DNA of 64,000 bases. It comes from Sphingorhabdus sp. YGSMI21 (GTDB taxonomy: Bacteria > Pseudomonadota > Alphaproteobacteria > Sphingomonadales > Sphingomonadaceae). Shown here piece by piece: positions 55,092 through 63,576 of this stretch (position 1 is its first letter; every line of letters starts with the position of its first letter). Where the stretch lies: positions 1,689,001 through 1,753,000 of the forward strand of contig NZ_CP022548.1 in assembly GCF_002776575.1 (NCBI RefSeq), written 5' to 3'. The notes beneath the pieces were generated by a model. The model was not told the DNA's origin and searched no databases. It saw only the letters and a program-made list of their open reading frames with translations. The position numbers and the translations under genes are program-made.

Positions 55092-55877
55092 GTGAATGCG
55101 ATGAAACAGTTGCCTATCTTCGTCAATTTGCAGGGTCGCAAGATCCTCCTTCTCGGCCGTGGCGAAATGGCCGACGCCAAGAAGCGTCTCTATGAACGGG
55201 CCGGCGCGACAATCACCGACGACGAAAATGCCGACGGTCTTTCGCTGGCGGTGGTGGCGCTGGAAAATGATGACGAAGCGATCGCAGCGGTCGCGCGCCT
55301 GAAAGCCAGGGGTCTGCTGGTCAACGCCGTCGATCGCTCTGCGCTGTGCGACTATACCACTCCTGCGATCATCGACCGCGATCCGGTGCTGCTTGCCATC
55401 GGCACGGGCGGTGCGTCGGCCGGATTGGCCAAGGCGCTGCGACAGCGGCTGGAGCAATTGCTGCCAGCCAGTCTGGGGACCCTGGCGCAGGGATTGCTGG
55501 CAGCGCGGGAACGGATACAGCAGACTTGGCCGGATGCAGCCGCGCGCCGCAAGGCGATTGATGCCGTGCTCGATCCCGGCGGCCCGCTCGACGTGCTCGC
55601 CGAGCATGAATTGGAAGATTTGGAAGCATGGCTTGAGCAGCCGCACGGCGGGGCCCGCTCGCAGGTCATCGATCTGGAACTGGCGAGCGCCGACCCCGAT
55701 GATCTGACGTTGCGCCAGGCGCGCTGGCTGGGTCAGGCTGATCAGATATTTGCAGGTGATGACGTGCCGGAAGCGGTGCTCGCCCGCGCCCGGGCCGATG
55801 CCCAGCGTTTCGCCCTGACATTGTGGGACGAAAGCCCTATAGAGGGACTGACCCTGCGGATACGGATGAAAAGATGA
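55092..55877 (+). CDS. Siroheme synthase N-domain-like (precorrin-2 dehydrogenase/ferrochelatase)
   Basis: 261 residues from a GTG at 55092 or an ATG at 55101. QLPIFVNLQGRKILLLGRGEMADAKKRLY is the NAD-binding start of the CysG N-terminal part, and IGTGGASAGLAKALRQRLEQLLP its second block. The methyltransferase half of full CysG is absent. It oxidises precorrin-2 and inserts iron to form sirohaem. It overlaps the next gene by 4 bases. Confidence 0.85.
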   Translation: MNAMKQLPIFVNLQGRKILLLGRGEMADAKKRLYERAGATITDDENADGLSLAVVALENDDEAIAAVARLKARGLLVNAVDRSALCDYTTPAIIDRDPVLLAIGTGGASAGLAKALRQRLEQLLPASLGTLAQGLLAARERIQQTWPDAAARRKAIDAVLDPGGPLDVLAEHELEDLEAWLEQPHGGARSQVIDLELASADPDDLTLRQARWLGQADQIFAGDDVPEAVLARARADAQRFALTLWDESPIEGLTLRIRMKR

Positions 55878-56347
55878 CCGGAATTTCCGAAATCGCCAAT
55901 GCCAATATCGTCACGGTGCTGCAGACGGCCCTGGCGCCCGCATTTCTGCTGGTTGGTATCGGGGCAATGCTCAACCTGTTCGCCGGGCGTCTGGCGCGGA
56001 TCATCGACCGGTCTCGTGATCTGCAGGAGCTGTTCAAGTCGACCACCGGCAAGGATCACGCGCTTGTCGTTGCCGAGCTGGGCGACCTGCAGGTACGGCT
56101 CAGGGTCGTCAACAGCGCCATTTTCCTGAGCGTTGTCAGCGCGATCACAGCCTGCGCTCTGATCGGCATATTGTTCATCATGGAGCTGACCGGCATCGAT
56201 CTTTCGCTTGCCATAGCGAGCGCATTCGTCATTGCGATCAGCCTGCTTTCTATCGCCCTTATCCAGTTCCTGCGGGAGGTGCGGATTGGCGTTCGCGATT
56301 TCATGATCCGCGAGGAATATCTGGAGAAAACCGACAGCGCGCAATGA
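55874..56347 (+). CDS. DUF2721 family membrane protein
   Basis: 157 residues from the ATG at 55874, overlapping the previous stop (ATGA). Three hydrophobic stretches are seen: LAPAFLLVGIGAMLNLFAGR, AIFLSVVSAITACALIGILF and LSLAIASAFVIAISLLSIAL. An RLARIIDRSRDL loop sits between the first two. The family is uncharacterised. It is coupled to the sirohaem gene and ends convergently to a small minus-strand transcript. Confidence 0.85.
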   Translation: MTGISEIANANIVTVLQTALAPAFLLVGIGAMLNLFAGRLARIIDRSRDLQELFKSTTGKDHALVVAELGDLQVRLRVVNSAIFLSVVSAITACALIGILFIMELTGIDLSLAIASAFVIAISLLSIALIQFLREVRIGVRDFMIREEYLEKTDSAQ

Positions 56348-56349
56348 AA

Positions 56350-56383
56350 AGAGGCTGCCGGTCCCTTGGGACCAACAGCCTCT
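56350..56383 (-). terminator. Terminator of a small minus-strand transcript
   Basis: Read on the minus strand, AGAGGCTG and CAGCCTCT form an 8-bp outer stem enclosing a second GGTCCC/GGGACC stem, and TTTTCATT follows. The T-run is on the minus side only, so it ends the transcript carrying the 19-codon frame rather than DUF2721. Confidence 0.75.
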
Positions 56384-56430
56384 GAACATGGGTCAGCGGT
56401 AGGAAGTGCCGCTGCCGGGTTGCCTGATCC

Positions 56431-56490
56431 TTAGACCAGAATTGCCCCCCGAACGGATTTTTCCGACCCCTGTGCTGAACCATGAGACAT
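56431..56490 (-). CDS. Candidate 19-residue small protein or leader peptide
   Basis: From the ATG at 56490 the frame reads MSHGSAQGSEKSVRGAILV and stops at 56431. AAAGGAGGTG (56496-56505) is nearly a perfect Shine-Dalgarno with a 5-base gap to the ATG. The terminator at 56350-56383 lies downstream. No gene follows that it could attenuate, so it is either a stand-alone small protein or the coding part of a small RNA. No homologue is recognised. Confidence 0.5.
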   Translation of the reverse strand: MSHGSAQGSEKSVRGAILV

Positions 56491-56651
56491 CGGACCACCT
56501 CCTTTCGCTTGTGAATAAAATACGAACTGTTGCATTGAAACTTCTCCGCTGTTCGACGCTGTGAATGTGAATCAACGCCTGTTTCCGAACAAGTCTTGAA
56601 TTATTTTATTTTGCTGTCACAATTGCGCGTTCCGGCCTGAGATCCAGCGGT

Positions 56652-57191
56652 TCAGCTCCGGCAATCTTCCACCACACGACTGAACTCCGGCCATATCGGG
56701 ATTGCAATGGATTGCAGGCCACTGGTTTCGACGGCAAAGCGGCCACGGCTATAGGCAATGCGATCCATCATGATGTCGCCGGGGGAAACCGAAATGGCAG
56801 CATATGGCGGCGTACCACCACTGTTGCTGGCGGGATAGGATTGCAGACCCGCGCTGGCGCGCAGGATCATGGTCGCACCGCTGCCAACCGTTCCCGCGCG
56901 GGAGAGGAACAGCTTCCGCCGCGACCGGTCGCAACGGACTATGAAGATCGCCGATTGATCTGTTTTCCCGAACAATGCCAGCGACCCACGCGCATCTTCC
57001 CGGTAAATCCAGTCGCCGGGTGTGATCGGCCAGTCGATCCAGTTGCCCGCAGGCTGGGCCGGGGCCGGCGCTGGCCGCGCGACCGGCTTAACCGGTTGCG
57101 GCGCGGGGGCGGGCTCCGGAAGAGCCGACGAGCAGGCCGCCAGTACCAGCACAGCCAGGGAAAGAAAGAGCGGGGATGAAATGATTCTCAT
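56652..57191 (-). CDS. Hypothetical lipoprotein with Pro-rich linker
   Basis: 179 residues. The lipobox LAAC is followed by a Pro/Ala-rich linker (PEPAPAPQPVKPVARPAP) and then a folded part with WIDWPITPGDWIYRED, FIVRCDRSRRKLFLSR and a last DCRS. No family is recognised, though the C-terminal block looks like a conserved sphingomonad outer-surface protein. It stands alone, divergent from tlyA. Confidence 0.7.
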   Translation of the reverse strand: MRIISSPLFLSLAVLVLAACSSALPEPAPAPQPVKPVARPAPAPAQPAGNWIDWPITPGDWIYREDARGSLALFGKTDQSAIFIVRCDRSRRKLFLSRAGTVGSGATMILRASAGLQSYPASNSGGTPPYAAISVSPGDIMMDRIAYSRGRFAVETSGLQSIAIPIWPEFSRVVEDCRS

Positions 57192-57241
57192 GGTAAAGGA
57201 ATATGGCCAAAAGCGTGACGCTAGGCTAGTCCTGATTTCCT

Positions 57242-57994
57242 ATGAGCCAGTCCGATCCCAAAGTCGCCAAGCAGCGCGTTGACCAGATATTGACGGATCG
57301 CGGCCTCGCCGAAAGCCGCGCCAAGGCGCAAGCCTATATCATGGCCGGTCTGGTGACGGTGAATGGCAAGAAAATCGACAAGCCGGGACAAAAGATAGCC
57401 GGTGATGCGGCGATTATAGTCAAGGGCAAGGACCATCCGTGGGTTTCGCGTGGCGGCATCAAGCTGGATCACGCCCTGCGGCATTTTGACATTGATGTGA
57501 CGGGTATGACCGCGATGGACGTCGGCAGCAGCACCGGTGGTTTTACCGACGTCCTGCTCACTGCTGGAGCGAAAAAGGTTTACGCTGTGGACAGCGGCAC
57601 CAACCAGCTGGCGTGGAAGCTGCGGCAGGATGACCGGGTCGTGGTCCACGAGCAAACCAGCGCCCGCGTTCTCACCGATCGGCATATTCCGGAAACAGTC
57701 GATATCATCGTGTGCGATGCGAGTTTTATTTCACTGGTCAAAGTGCTCGAGCGACCGCTCGAATTTGCCGGCGATAAGGCGATTCTGATGGCGCTGATAA
57801 AGCCGCAATTCGAGGCAGAGCGCCAGGATGTCGGCAAGGGTGGCGTCGTTCGCGACGAAGCGGTCCGGTTGGCGACCTGCGATAAAGTGAGGGACTGGCT
57901 GATTGCGTCGGGCTGGGACATTCTCGGGATTACCGAAAGCCCGATCACTGGCCCCAAGGGCAATGTAGAGTTTCTTATCGGGGCAACAAAATAG
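57242..57994 (+). CDS. tlyA: TlyA family rRNA methyltransferase
   Basis: 250 residues. An N-terminal S4 RNA-binding domain (DQILTDRGLAESRAKAQAYIMAG) is joined to an FtsJ-like methyltransferase with VGSSTGGFTDVLLTAGAKKVYAVD (SAM site) and DIIVCDASFISL. The family 2'-O-methylates rRNA. Length and domain order match TlyA; haemolysin activity in the old name is not implied. Confidence 0.92.
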   Translation: MSQSDPKVAKQRVDQILTDRGLAESRAKAQAYIMAGLVTVNGKKIDKPGQKIAGDAAIIVKGKDHPWVSRGGIKLDHALRHFDIDVTGMTAMDVGSSTGGFTDVLLTAGAKKVYAVDSGTNQLAWKLRQDDRVVVHEQTSARVLTDRHIPETVDIIVCDASFISLVKVLERPLEFAGDKAILMALIKPQFEAERQDVGKGGVVRDEAVRLATCDKVRDWLIASGWDILGITESPITGPKGNVEFLIGATK

Positions 57995-58070
57995 GAAGCA
58001 GGCTGTTTTTGCCGGCCTTTTGGAACCGCACCGCTTGTTATTGGTACTGTTTCTTTCTAGCTGAAAGATT

Positions 58071-59237
58071 ATGGCCATTACAACAGAACCCGCTCTACTC
58101 CCGACCGTCCCGCATATCGGGGCTGCTTTTCAACGCTTGATCACCGATTCTTCCGACTGGCTGGCCAACAATTATGTGGAACTTATCATCGCGGTTGCCA
58201 TCGGCACCGGGATTTTCTTTCTGCTCGGCGCGATCAAGCGCTTCGCCGCCCGTTACGTCCGCAACAATGTCGGCCTGACCGGCTATCGCACCATCATCGT
58301 CAAGGCGATTGCCCGCACTAGCAAGATATTCATGCTGATGGTCTCCGCCCAGCTCGTGGTCAGCTTTGCCAACGCGCCCTCCAGCGTTGACCGCATCGTG
58401 CAGGTGCTGTTCACCATCGCTGCCGTGGTCCAGACGGCCATCTGGCTCCGGGAGATCATCCTTGGGCTGATCATTCGCCGGACGTCGCAGGATCCCGACC
58501 AGCATGAAACGCTGCACAGCGCGATGACCCTGATCCGCATATTGGTGACCTTCGTGTTGTTCGCCATCGCTACCATCATGATTCTCGACAATCTCGGGAT
58601 CAATGTCACGGGCCTGATTGCCGGTCTCGGGGTCGGTGGTATCGCCATCGGTCTTGCGGCACAGGGGATTTTCTCCGATCTCTTCGCCGCGCTGTCGATC
58701 ATTTTCGACAAGCCGTTCCGCGCCGGTGATACGATTACCTATGGTACGACGACGGGAACCATCGAAAAAATCGGTCTGAAAAGCACGCGCTTGCGCTCGA
58801 TCATGGGGGAAGAGGTGATCATCTCGAACACCAATCTGCTCGACATGGAAATAACCAATCTGACGCGGCTGGCGCGGCGGCGCACCCGCTATGGCATAGG
58901 CGTCATCTATCAGACAAAGCCTGATGATGCGCGGCGTATTCCAGGTTTGCTAAAGGAAATTGTCGAATCCCACGATGCGAACTTCATCCGTTCGGGCTTT
59001 ATCGGATTTGGCGACAGTTCGATCGACTTCCAGCTCGATTTCGATATCATGAGCAGCGATTATGAAGTGGTCTTCGAGGGCCGGCACCGTATCGGTTTGG
59101 CGATCCTACAACGTTTCAACGAGGAAGGTCTGGAATTTGCTTATCCGACCCAGACCACGTTCACCGCAGCCCCTGATGGTGAGATGATTTTGCCATATCC
59201 GGAGGGCGGCTTCCCGGTGACGGTCACCAACGACTAG
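58071..59237 (+). CDS. Small-conductance mechanosensitive channel (MscS family)
   Basis: 388 residues. Several N-terminal helices lead to the pore-lining helix VTGLIAGLGVGGIAIGLAAQG, then DLFAALSIIFDKPFRAGDTITYG, the beta-domain signature. GTIEKIGLKSTRLRSIMGEEVIISN ends the family core. It opens under membrane tension at low osmolarity. It follows tlyA by 76 bases. Confidence 0.93.
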   Translation: MAITTEPALLPTVPHIGAAFQRLITDSSDWLANNYVELIIAVAIGTGIFFLLGAIKRFAARYVRNNVGLTGYRTIIVKAIARTSKIFMLMVSAQLVVSFANAPSSVDRIVQVLFTIAAVVQTAIWLREIILGLIIRRTSQDPDQHETLHSAMTLIRILVTFVLFAIATIMILDNLGINVTGLIAGLGVGGIAIGLAAQGIFSDLFAALSIIFDKPFRAGDTITYGTTTGTIEKIGLKSTRLRSIMGEEVIISNTNLLDMEITNLTRLARRRTRYGIGVIYQTKPDDARRIPGLLKEIVESHDANFIRSGFIGFGDSSIDFQLDFDIMSSDYEVVFEGRHRIGLAILQRFNEEGLEFAYPTQTTFTAAPDGEMILPYPEGGFPVTVTND

Positions 59238-59347
59238 CGTTCCGTAACGGCAGCGCCGGGCTGAAAAAATCCCTTGTTAATTGGCCGATTAACGGGGACA
59301 ATGCGCTCAAAATTCGACTCCGATCTAAACTATAAAGGAATTGCACA

Positions 59348-60526
59348 ATGCGTGACGCAGTCATCGTTTCCACCGCCCGTACCCCCATCGGGCGCGCCTA
59401 TAAGGGTGCTTTCAACACCACAACCGGTGCCACACTCGGCCATTATTCCGCAAAAGCGGCCGTCGAAAGAGCGGGCATCGATCCCGGCACAATCGACGAT
59501 GTCGTCTGGGGCAGCGCGTTGCAGCAGGGTTCTCAGGGCGGAAACCTCGCTCGCCAGGTTGCATTGCGTGCCGGCTTCCCGATCGAAGTGCCCGGCATGA
59601 CGATCGACCGCCAATGTTCATCCGGTCTGATGGCGATTGCTACAGCGTCCAAGCAAGTCACGCTGGACATGATGGACGTCGTTGTCGGCGGCGGACAGGA
59701 TTCGATCTCGACCGTCCAGACACCGGAAATGCGGGTCCAGCCGGACCGTGAACTGCTGAAGATGCATGACGATATCTACATGCCGATGCTGCAGACGGCC
59801 GAAGTGGTTGGCGAACGCTATGGCATCAGCCGCGAAGCCTGTGACGAATATGCCCTGCAGTCGCAGATGCGCACAGCGGCGGCTCAGGAAGCTGGCCGTT
59901 TTGACGCTGAAATCGTCGAAGTGACCACGACCATGGGCGTCCAGGACAAGGAAACCAAAGAGATTTCCCACGTCGAGGTCACGATCAACAAGGACGAGGG
60001 CAACCGTCCGTCGACCACGCTCGAAGGTCTGCAAAAGCTGCAGCCCGTTCTCGGACCTGACAAGATCGTAACCGCCGGCAACGCTTCGCAGCTTTCCGAC
60101 GGTTCGGCGGCCAGCGTTGTGATGGAAGCCAAGGCAGCCGAGAAAGCGGGCCTCAACCCGCTCGGACGCTATGTTGGTATGGCGGTTGCCGGTACCAAGC
60201 CTGACGAAATGGGCATTGGTCCGGTCTTCGCGATCCCGAAATTGCTCGAACGCTTTAACGTCAAGATGGATGACATCGGCCTTTGGGAGTTGAACGAGGC
60301 TTTCGCCGTGCAGGTGCTTTACTGCCAGCAGAAACTGGGCATTCCAGACGAGCTTCTGAACGTCAATGGCGGCTCGATCTCGATCGGTCACCCCTATGGC
60401 ATGACCGGCGCGCGTTGCACCGGCCACGCTTTGATCGAAGGCAAGCGTCGCGGCGCGAAATATGCCGTGGTGACCATGTGCATCGGCGGCGGCCAGGGCG
60501 CAGCCGGACTGTTCGAAATTTTCTAG
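59348..60526 (+). CDS. Acetyl-CoA C-acyltransferase (thiolase)
   Basis: 392 residues. The active cysteine is C90 in DRQCSSG, the second Cys lies in CIGGGQGA, and the general-base His is in [10 protein letters not shown]. Thiolases either condense acetyl-CoA or cleave 3-ketoacyl-CoA; the sequence cannot say which. It is monocistronic by its terminator, just upstream of a small monooxygenase-like gene. Confidence 0.94.
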   Translation: MRDAVIVSTARTPIGRAYKGAFNTTTGATLGHYSAKAAVERAGIDPGTIDDVVWGSALQQGSQGGNLARQVALRAGFPIEVPGMTIDRQCSSGLMAIATASKQVTLDMMDVVVGGGQDSISTVQTPEMRVQPDRELLKMHDDIYMPMLQTAEVVGERYGISREACDEYALQSQMRTAAAQEAGRFDAEIVEVTTTMGVQDKETKEISHVEVTINKDEGNRPSTTLEGLQKLQPVLGPDKIVTAGNASQLSDGSAASVVMEAKAAEKAGLNPLGRYVGMAVAGTKPDEMGIGPVFAIPKLLERFNVKMDDIGLWELNEAFAVQVLYCQQKLGIPDELLNVNGGSISIGHPYGMTGARCTGHALIEGKRRGAKYAVVTMCIGGGQGAAGLFEIF

Positions 60527-60540
60527 AAATCAAGACATAA

Positions 60541-60573
60541 GGGGTCGGCGGGAAATCGCCGGCCCTTTTTTTA
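60541..60573 (+). terminator. Rho-independent terminator after the thiolase
   Basis: GGGTCGGCG and CGCCGGCCC pair around a short GGAAAT loop and are followed by TTTTTTT, a classic terminator. Confidence 0.9.
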
Positions 60574-60589
60574 TCAGGGAGAGACAATC

Positions 60590-60883
60590 ATGGCAGCAGT
60601 AGGCATCATCGCGACATTGACCGTAGCCGAAGGCAAGAATGCCGATTTCGAAGCCGCTTTTTCCGAACTCATGGCGGCTGTTCGCGCCAACGAGCCGGGC
60701 AATGAATTTTATTCGGTCTTCCAGAGCAAGGAAAACCCCCAGCAATATAAAGTGCTCGAGCGCTACGTCGATCAGGCTGCTCTCGATGCGCACGGGAAAT
60801 CCGATCATTTCCGGGCCAGTGGACCCAAGCTCGCGCCTTGCATGGCGGCTGCGCCGGTAATCGAACAGCTCGACGGCATCTAA
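60590..60883 (+). CDS. Antibiotic biosynthesis monooxygenase (ABM) domain protein
   Basis: 97 residues. A ferredoxin-like fold with IIATLTVAEGKNADFEAAF, EPGNEFYSVFQS and a final ALDAHGKSDHFRA matches the ABM family of small cofactor-free or haem-related oxygenases. AGGGAGAG precedes the ATG. It starts just after the thiolase terminator; the function is unknown. Confidence 0.88.
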   Translation: MAAVGIIATLTVAEGKNADFEAAFSELMAAVRANEPGNEFYSVFQSKENPQQYKVLERYVDQAALDAHGKSDHFRASGPKLAPCMAAAPVIEQLDGI

Positions 60884-60888
60884 TTTGT

Positions 60889-61860
60889 TCAGCCGGCGGG
60901 AGATATGATCCCGCTGTCGAATTGAAATCCATCGGGCCGGTCTCTGGCGAGCAGCAGCGGGCCGTCGAGATCAACCCATTGGGCAAGCTGCGCGAGCGCG
61001 TAGGCTGGCTTGATACCCAGTGATGTGGAGAGCATGCAGCCGACCATGATTTTCAGGCCGGCTGCCTGCGCCGCATGGGCAATCGCCATGGCTTCGGTCA
61101 ATCCACCCGCCTTGTCGAGCTTGATGTTCACGGCATCGTAAAAGGGTGCGATCCGTTCGACATCGGCGCTCGTGTGGCAGCTTTCGTCGGCGCAAAGCGG
61201 AACCGGCGACCGGACCCCGCTGAGCAGATGATCCCGGCCTGCACTCACGGGCTGTTCGATCAGTTCGACGGCATATTGCGCCAGCCGTGCGGCTTCGGCT
61301 GCAATGTCGAGATCGTTCCAGCTTTCATTGGCATCCACGATCAAACGGGCAGCAGGCGCGCCGCGATGGACGGCGGCGACGCGCGCGTGATCGTCCTGAC
61401 CGGACAATTTCAGTTTCAGCAGCCCATGGCCCTTTGCAGCCGCTTTCCGGGCTTCGGCTTCCATGATGGCCGGCTCGCCAAGCGAAATCGTGAAGGCGGT
61501 CGTTAGCGGAGCCGGTTCGGGCAAGCCCGCGAGCTGCCAAAGGGGCTTGTCCGTTTTCCGGCATTCCAGATCCCAGAGCGCGCAATCGAGGGCGTTACGG
61601 GCGGCACCTCGGCGCATGTTCTGCAGTACGATTGCGCGATCGAGATCGGGATGCTCGGCAACAAATTGCTCGATCTGCTCTGCGCATTTTTCGGCGCTTT
61701 CGCCTTCATAATAGATCGGTGTTGCCTCGGCCCTGCCGGTAAAATGGCCATCCGTCAGTTCGCACTGCACGACATCGACATGGGTTTTGGCGCCGCGGCT
61801 GATGATGAAGGCGCCGGCGACGGGCCAGCGTTCGATAGAGACAGATGCGTTGATCTTCAT
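60889..61860 (-). CDS. Dipeptide epimerase (enolase superfamily)
   Basis: 323 residues. LLKLKLSGQDD carries the catalytic K-x-K, VDANESW the first metal Asp, ELIEQPV the Glu, LCADESCH the third ligand, and VNIKLDKAGG the second catalytic Lys. These are the muconate-lactonizing/dipeptide epimerase motifs. It should epimerise L-Ala-D/L-Glu-like dipeptides from peptidoglycan recycling. It runs convergently to the ABM gene. Confidence 0.9.
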   Translation of the reverse strand: MKINASVSIERWPVAGAFIISRGAKTHVDVVQCELTDGHFTGRAEATPIYYEGESAEKCAEQIEQFVAEHPDLDRAIVLQNMRRGAARNALDCALWDLECRKTDKPLWQLAGLPEPAPLTTAFTISLGEPAIMEAEARKAAAKGHGLLKLKLSGQDDHARVAAVHRGAPAARLIVDANESWNDLDIAAEAARLAQYAVELIEQPVSAGRDHLLSGVRSPVPLCADESCHTSADVERIAPFYDAVNIKLDKAGGLTEAMAIAHAAQAAGLKIMVGCMLSTSLGIKPAYALAQLAQWVDLDGPLLLARDRPDGFQFDSGIISPAG

Positions 61861-61895
61861 GCACCGCTTCTAATGCGCGGGTGGGAAGACGTCAC

Positions 61896-63308
61896 TCAAT
61901 TTACAGGCGGTCGCTGTGTTTGCGCCAGCATTTTCGGCCGGGCGGTTCCGGTCACGCGCCTGGCGATCGGCTGCCATTTTGCTTCCGCAGAACGGCGTGT
62001 CATATAGGTGTCGAGGCCGATTTGCAGCGCGACCAGCATATAGACAAAGGGCTGATAGGCGATGCCGACGAATAGCGCGCCCACGAGATAGATGATATGG
62101 CCGTGCTGCAGCGCGGTAGCGAGGGGCGCCACCCATTGCTCGTCTTGCTTATCCGATTTCGTATATTTCCGTCGCAATATCTCCATGCGCCAAAGGCCAC
62201 CGACATGGATGATCAGCCACAGGATCAGGCCGGGATATCCCTGTTCGCCGAGCATTTCGAAATAGCTGCTGTGGAATGCACGGGCCTCGTCCTCAACAAG
62301 CCTTGCTTCGACATCGTCGGGATCAATGTCCCATTGCTCATATTGCTCGACGTCCACTTCCGACAACTCGTAGGTCAGCTTGTTGATTCGGTAGACGTCG
62401 AAACCGCCACCGAAGGGATGCTGTTTTACATAGTCCAGCGTCCATCGCCAGACCGCGAGGCGAGTGGATGCGGACTGGTCCGCTTCGTAATTTTCGATGG
62501 TCGCCATCCGCTCGGTAAAACTCTGCGGGAGAAATGGTATGGACATGAGGCCGATTGCCACCGCCAAGCCAGCATAGAGCAGCCTGTAGCGGGCGAAGCG
62601 CAGCAACAGTACCGCCAGCACCCCGATGCACACCAGACCCGTCCTGGCCTGAGTCCCGATGGGAATGAGCAGGGCGGAGAAGATGAGCGCATAAGCGAAC
62701 AGCTTCACCCGCCAGTCGGGTGGAAAGATGGTGCCGTGATGGGCCAGCCAGAGAATCAGCGGGATGATGCAGATGGCCACTGTCGAGATGATCGACCCCT
62801 CGTAGAGGCCGCTGTTATTGTCGACCAGCAGCACCAGCACGCCATAACCGCCGCCGGAGAGCAACGTCTTGATCCCGCCGGTGATGATCAACGTGCCGGC
62901 GCACAGCACCATGAACAGCGCCAGCGCTTCCAGACGCAATCTGGTTCGGAGAGTTAAGGGCAGGAAAATGGCGAAGACCAGTGCCTTCCACACCCAGTCC
63001 CATTTTTCCAGAGCTGCATCGGGCACTTCCGCCTGCACTGTCGTATAGCCGCAATAGGCCAGCAGCAGGATCATCATTGCCTGCCGGACAGAAAAGCGAC
63101 TGTCCTGCTTGTTGTCTGCGAACATGTAGCCGAACAGGGCCAGAGCGAAGAGGATTAACGACAACGGTACCGAATTCAGCATGAAATAGCTCAGCCGCTG
63201 CGGTGCCACGATATCGACATAGGCGTAGATCAGGGTAAACAGGAACGGACGCTTGAAGGCGATGAACAGCAGCGCCACGATATAGCCGACGAAGAAGAGA
63301 TCACGCAT
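61896..63308 (-). CDS. O-antigen ligase-like protein, exosortase A-associated
   Basis: 470 residues from the ATG at 63308. The start RDLFFVGYIVALLFIAFKRP and YVDIVAPQRLSYFMLNSVPLS match the putative O-glycosylation ligases found with exosortase A systems (TIGR03097, from memory). Ten or more membrane helices and a large periplasmic loop are seen (FGGGFDVYRINK, RAFHSSYFEMLGEQGYPG, with the conserved His). It transfers a glycan, probably onto surface proteins or polysaccharide. Its start overlaps a small upstream gene by 8 bases. Confidence 0.9.
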   Translation of the reverse strand: MRDLFFVGYIVALLFIAFKRPFLFTLIYAYVDIVAPQRLSYFMLNSVPLSLILFALALFGYMFADNKQDSRFSVRQAMMILLLAYCGYTTVQAEVPDAALEKWDWVWKALVFAIFLPLTLRTRLRLEALALFMVLCAGTLIITGGIKTLLSGGGYGVLVLLVDNNSGLYEGSIISTVAICIIPLILWLAHHGTIFPPDWRVKLFAYALIFSALLIPIGTQARTGLVCIGVLAVLLLRFARYRLLYAGLAVAIGLMSIPFLPQSFTERMATIENYEADQSASTRLAVWRWTLDYVKQHPFGGGFDVYRINKLTYELSEVDVEQYEQWDIDPDDVEARLVEDEARAFHSSYFEMLGEQGYPGLILWLIIHVGGLWRMEILRRKYTKSDKQDEQWVAPLATALQHGHIIYLVGALFVGIAYQPFVYMLVALQIGLDTYMTRRSAEAKWQPIARRVTGTARPKMLAQTQRPPVN

Positions 63309-63468
63309 CGGGCAGCGATCCGTTTCCACGGGATTGTTTGGCAAAGCCCACGGGCTCCTTGTCGCGCTCGGGCGGGGCTTCGACATCAAGATCGTCCCGG
63401 TGCATCAGGCGCCAGGCAGCGATAAGCAGCAGTCCATGCGTCAAAGCGATAGAAAAATTGTCTATCAT
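63301..63468 (-). CDS. Small membrane protein coupled to the O-ligase
   Basis: 55 residues from the ATG at 63468, stop at 63301, too short to be found easily. IDNFSIALTHGLLLIAAWRL forms one N-terminal membrane helix, followed by a charged tail (MHRDDLDVEAPPERDKEPVG). The last 8 bases overlap the O-ligase start (ATGCGTGA), a clear sign of coupled translation. Its role in the exosortase/glycan locus is unknown. Confidence 0.65.
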   Translation of the reverse strand: MIDNFSIALTHGLLLIAAWRLMHRDDLDVEAPPERDKEPVGFAKQSRGNGSLPDA

Positions 63469-63576
63469 CTACCCATTCATCCCGGCACGAGCGGTGAAGA
63501 CACGCTCTTCTATGGTTGCGCGATACAGCCATTGGGTTGACGGGACGTTAATCCTTTTTTGGCAGGGCCTTTGGCC

